Assembly (NCBI GenBank): GCA_947373775.1
Contig: CANBZE010000107.1
Span: 1-6,766, forward strand
DNA length: 6,766 nucleotides
Reading direction: 5' to 3'
DNA from: Alphaproteobacteria bacterium
Lineage (GTDB): Bacteria; Pseudomonadota; Alphaproteobacteria; Micropepsales; Micropepsaceae
Of this stretch, positions 6,108-6,766 are shown one piece after another. Under the pieces are notes generated by a model, which was not told where the DNA came from, did no database searches, and was given only the letters and a program-made list of their open reading frames with translations. The position numbers and the translations under genes were made by a program. How positions within the stretch are numbered: the first letter of the stretch is position 1; each line of letters starts with the position of its first letter.

Positions 6108-6766
6108 ATGGCCAGATCATTCGGGCAGCCGGTTGCCCTGGAAAAAGCGGAAGGGCCCAAGCCCGCCGCCCCCGTGGCGACGGTGGCACCCATTCCCCGC
6201 CTGCGCACCAGCCGGTTCGGCCTGTTCGCTGTCTTGGGCGGCATCCTGCTGTCCCTGTTCTGGATCGGGGTTTCCAGCGCGTTCATTTGGGGTTTCCTGG
6301 GGCCGCAGGGTCTCGCGCACCTGACCCTGGCCGCCAAGGCGGCCTTCATCGCCGGCGTGCTGCTGCCGCCTTTCCTGTTCCTGGCCTTCGCCGCCGCGCT
6401 GTCGCGCAGCGCCGCCATGACCGATGCCACCCGCGCCTTGATGGTGGCCAGCGAGCGGCTGTTCGCCGCCGACGAGACCGCCGCCAACAATGCCGCGCGA
6501 CTGGCGCGCGCCGTGCGCCGCGAGCTGGACGGCCTGAACACCGGCCTGGACGTCGCGTTCCAGCGCATGCGCACCATGGAAGCGGTGCTGGAAAAACAGA
6601 TTTCTACGCTGGACGACGCAGGCGCCCGCGCACAAGTGCGCGGCGACACCATCGCCGCCCGCCTCAACCAGGAAAGCGCGCGCATCGAATCTCTGGGCGA
6701 CACGCTGAATGATGCCGCGGGCCGCGCCGGCGAAAGCATGGCGGGCCGCACCGCCCAGCTGAAGGC
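6108..6766 (+). CDS. TipN-like membrane-anchored coiled-coil protein, N-terminal part (runs off the window)
   Basis: This frame starts at ATG 6108, with GAAGGG (6095-6100) seven bases upstream, and stays open for 219 codons to the window edge. The protein has a Pro/Ala-rich cytoplasmic N-terminus (1-35), a first membrane segment at about 38-64 (FGLFAVLGGILLSLFWIG onward), a second at about 78-98 (AAFIAGVLLPPFLFLAFAAA), then a heptad-like, Arg/Glu/Ala-rich helical region from about 105 to the end. AARLARAVRRELDGLNTGLD (129-148) and DDAGARAQVRGDTIAARLNQ (169-188) remind me of Caulobacterales proteins annotated TipN, the new-pole marker with two N-terminal membrane segments and a long coiled coil that guides flagellum placement and ParA-driven chromosome segregation. 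The identity rests on topology and remembered similarity, so another coiled-coil membrane protein is possible. A GAGTC (6085-6089) just upstream is a possible CcrM methylation site. Confidence 0.6.
   Translation, partial: MARSFGQPVALEKAEGPKPAAPVATVAPIPRLRTSRFGLFAVLGGILLSLFWIGVSSAFIWGFLGPQGLAHLTLAAKAAFIAGVLLPPFLFLAFAAALSRSAAMTDATRALMVASERLFAADETAANNAARLARAVRRELDGLNTGLDVAFQRMRTMEAVLEKQISTLDDAGARAQVRGDTIAARLNQESARIESLGDTLNDAAGRAGESMAGRTAQLK

Noticed and set aside
6014..6712. Rightward (6014-6712) and leftward (6068-6751, 6117-6635) open frames near the right edge
   Set aside because: The frame from 6108 that stays open to the window end has a good ribosome site, two hydrophobic segments and a coherent helical pattern; the others are its Arg/Pro/Ser-rich shadows.

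Overview
The window is high-GC DNA from a bacterium that is most likely an alphaproteobacterium. Four things point that way: a thioredoxin-reductase-like ferredoxin reductase fused in one transcription unit to an adrenodoxin-type [2Fe-2S] ferredoxin, a membrane-anchored coiled-coil protein resembling the polarity factor TipN, a palindromic intergenic repeat of a type I associate with alphaproteobacteria, and a marked scarcity of GANTC sites (seven by hand count), as expected where the CcrM methylase operates. The order cannot be fixed from sequence alone; Caulobacterales or a relative such as the Rhizomicrobium group would fit. No gene looks foreign, and there is no insertion sequence, prophage, CRISPR array or RNA gene.

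Layout. Bases 1-2116 hold a leftward operon: yifB/comM (AAA+ ATPase), then rlpA (double-psi beta-barrel cell-wall protein) three bases later, then the start of a GNAT acetyltransferase overlapping the rlpA end by 20 bases and cut by the window edge. Bases 2205-3689 hold a rightward two-gene unit: a secreted protein of unknown function and, three bases after its stop, a 2-oxoglutarate/Fe(II) oxygenase. This converges, with only 11 bases between stops, on the leftward reductase-ferredoxin pair (5049-3701), which overlap by four bases (GTGA).

The reductase shares a short intergenic region with a divergent AroQ-type chorismate mutase (5151-5462), whose predicted transcript begins almost at its ATG, so it is probably leaderless. 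Between the chorismate mutase and a convergent single-domain Hpt phosphotransferase (5954-5610) lies about 150 bases of hairpin-forming DNA, including the palindromic repeat. The Hpt gene is divergent from the 5' part of the TipN-like gene (6108 to the window end).

Working together. The reductase passes electrons from NAD(P)H to its ferredoxin. The Hpt and TipN-like genes may both belong to cell-cycle and polarity control. The other units look functionally independent. I found no convincing undescribed multi-gene system. The best candidates for follow-up are the secreted-protein/oxygenase pair, the leaderless chorismate mutase with its overlapping divergent promoters, the hairpin over the yifB ribosome binding site, and the composite palindromic repeat.
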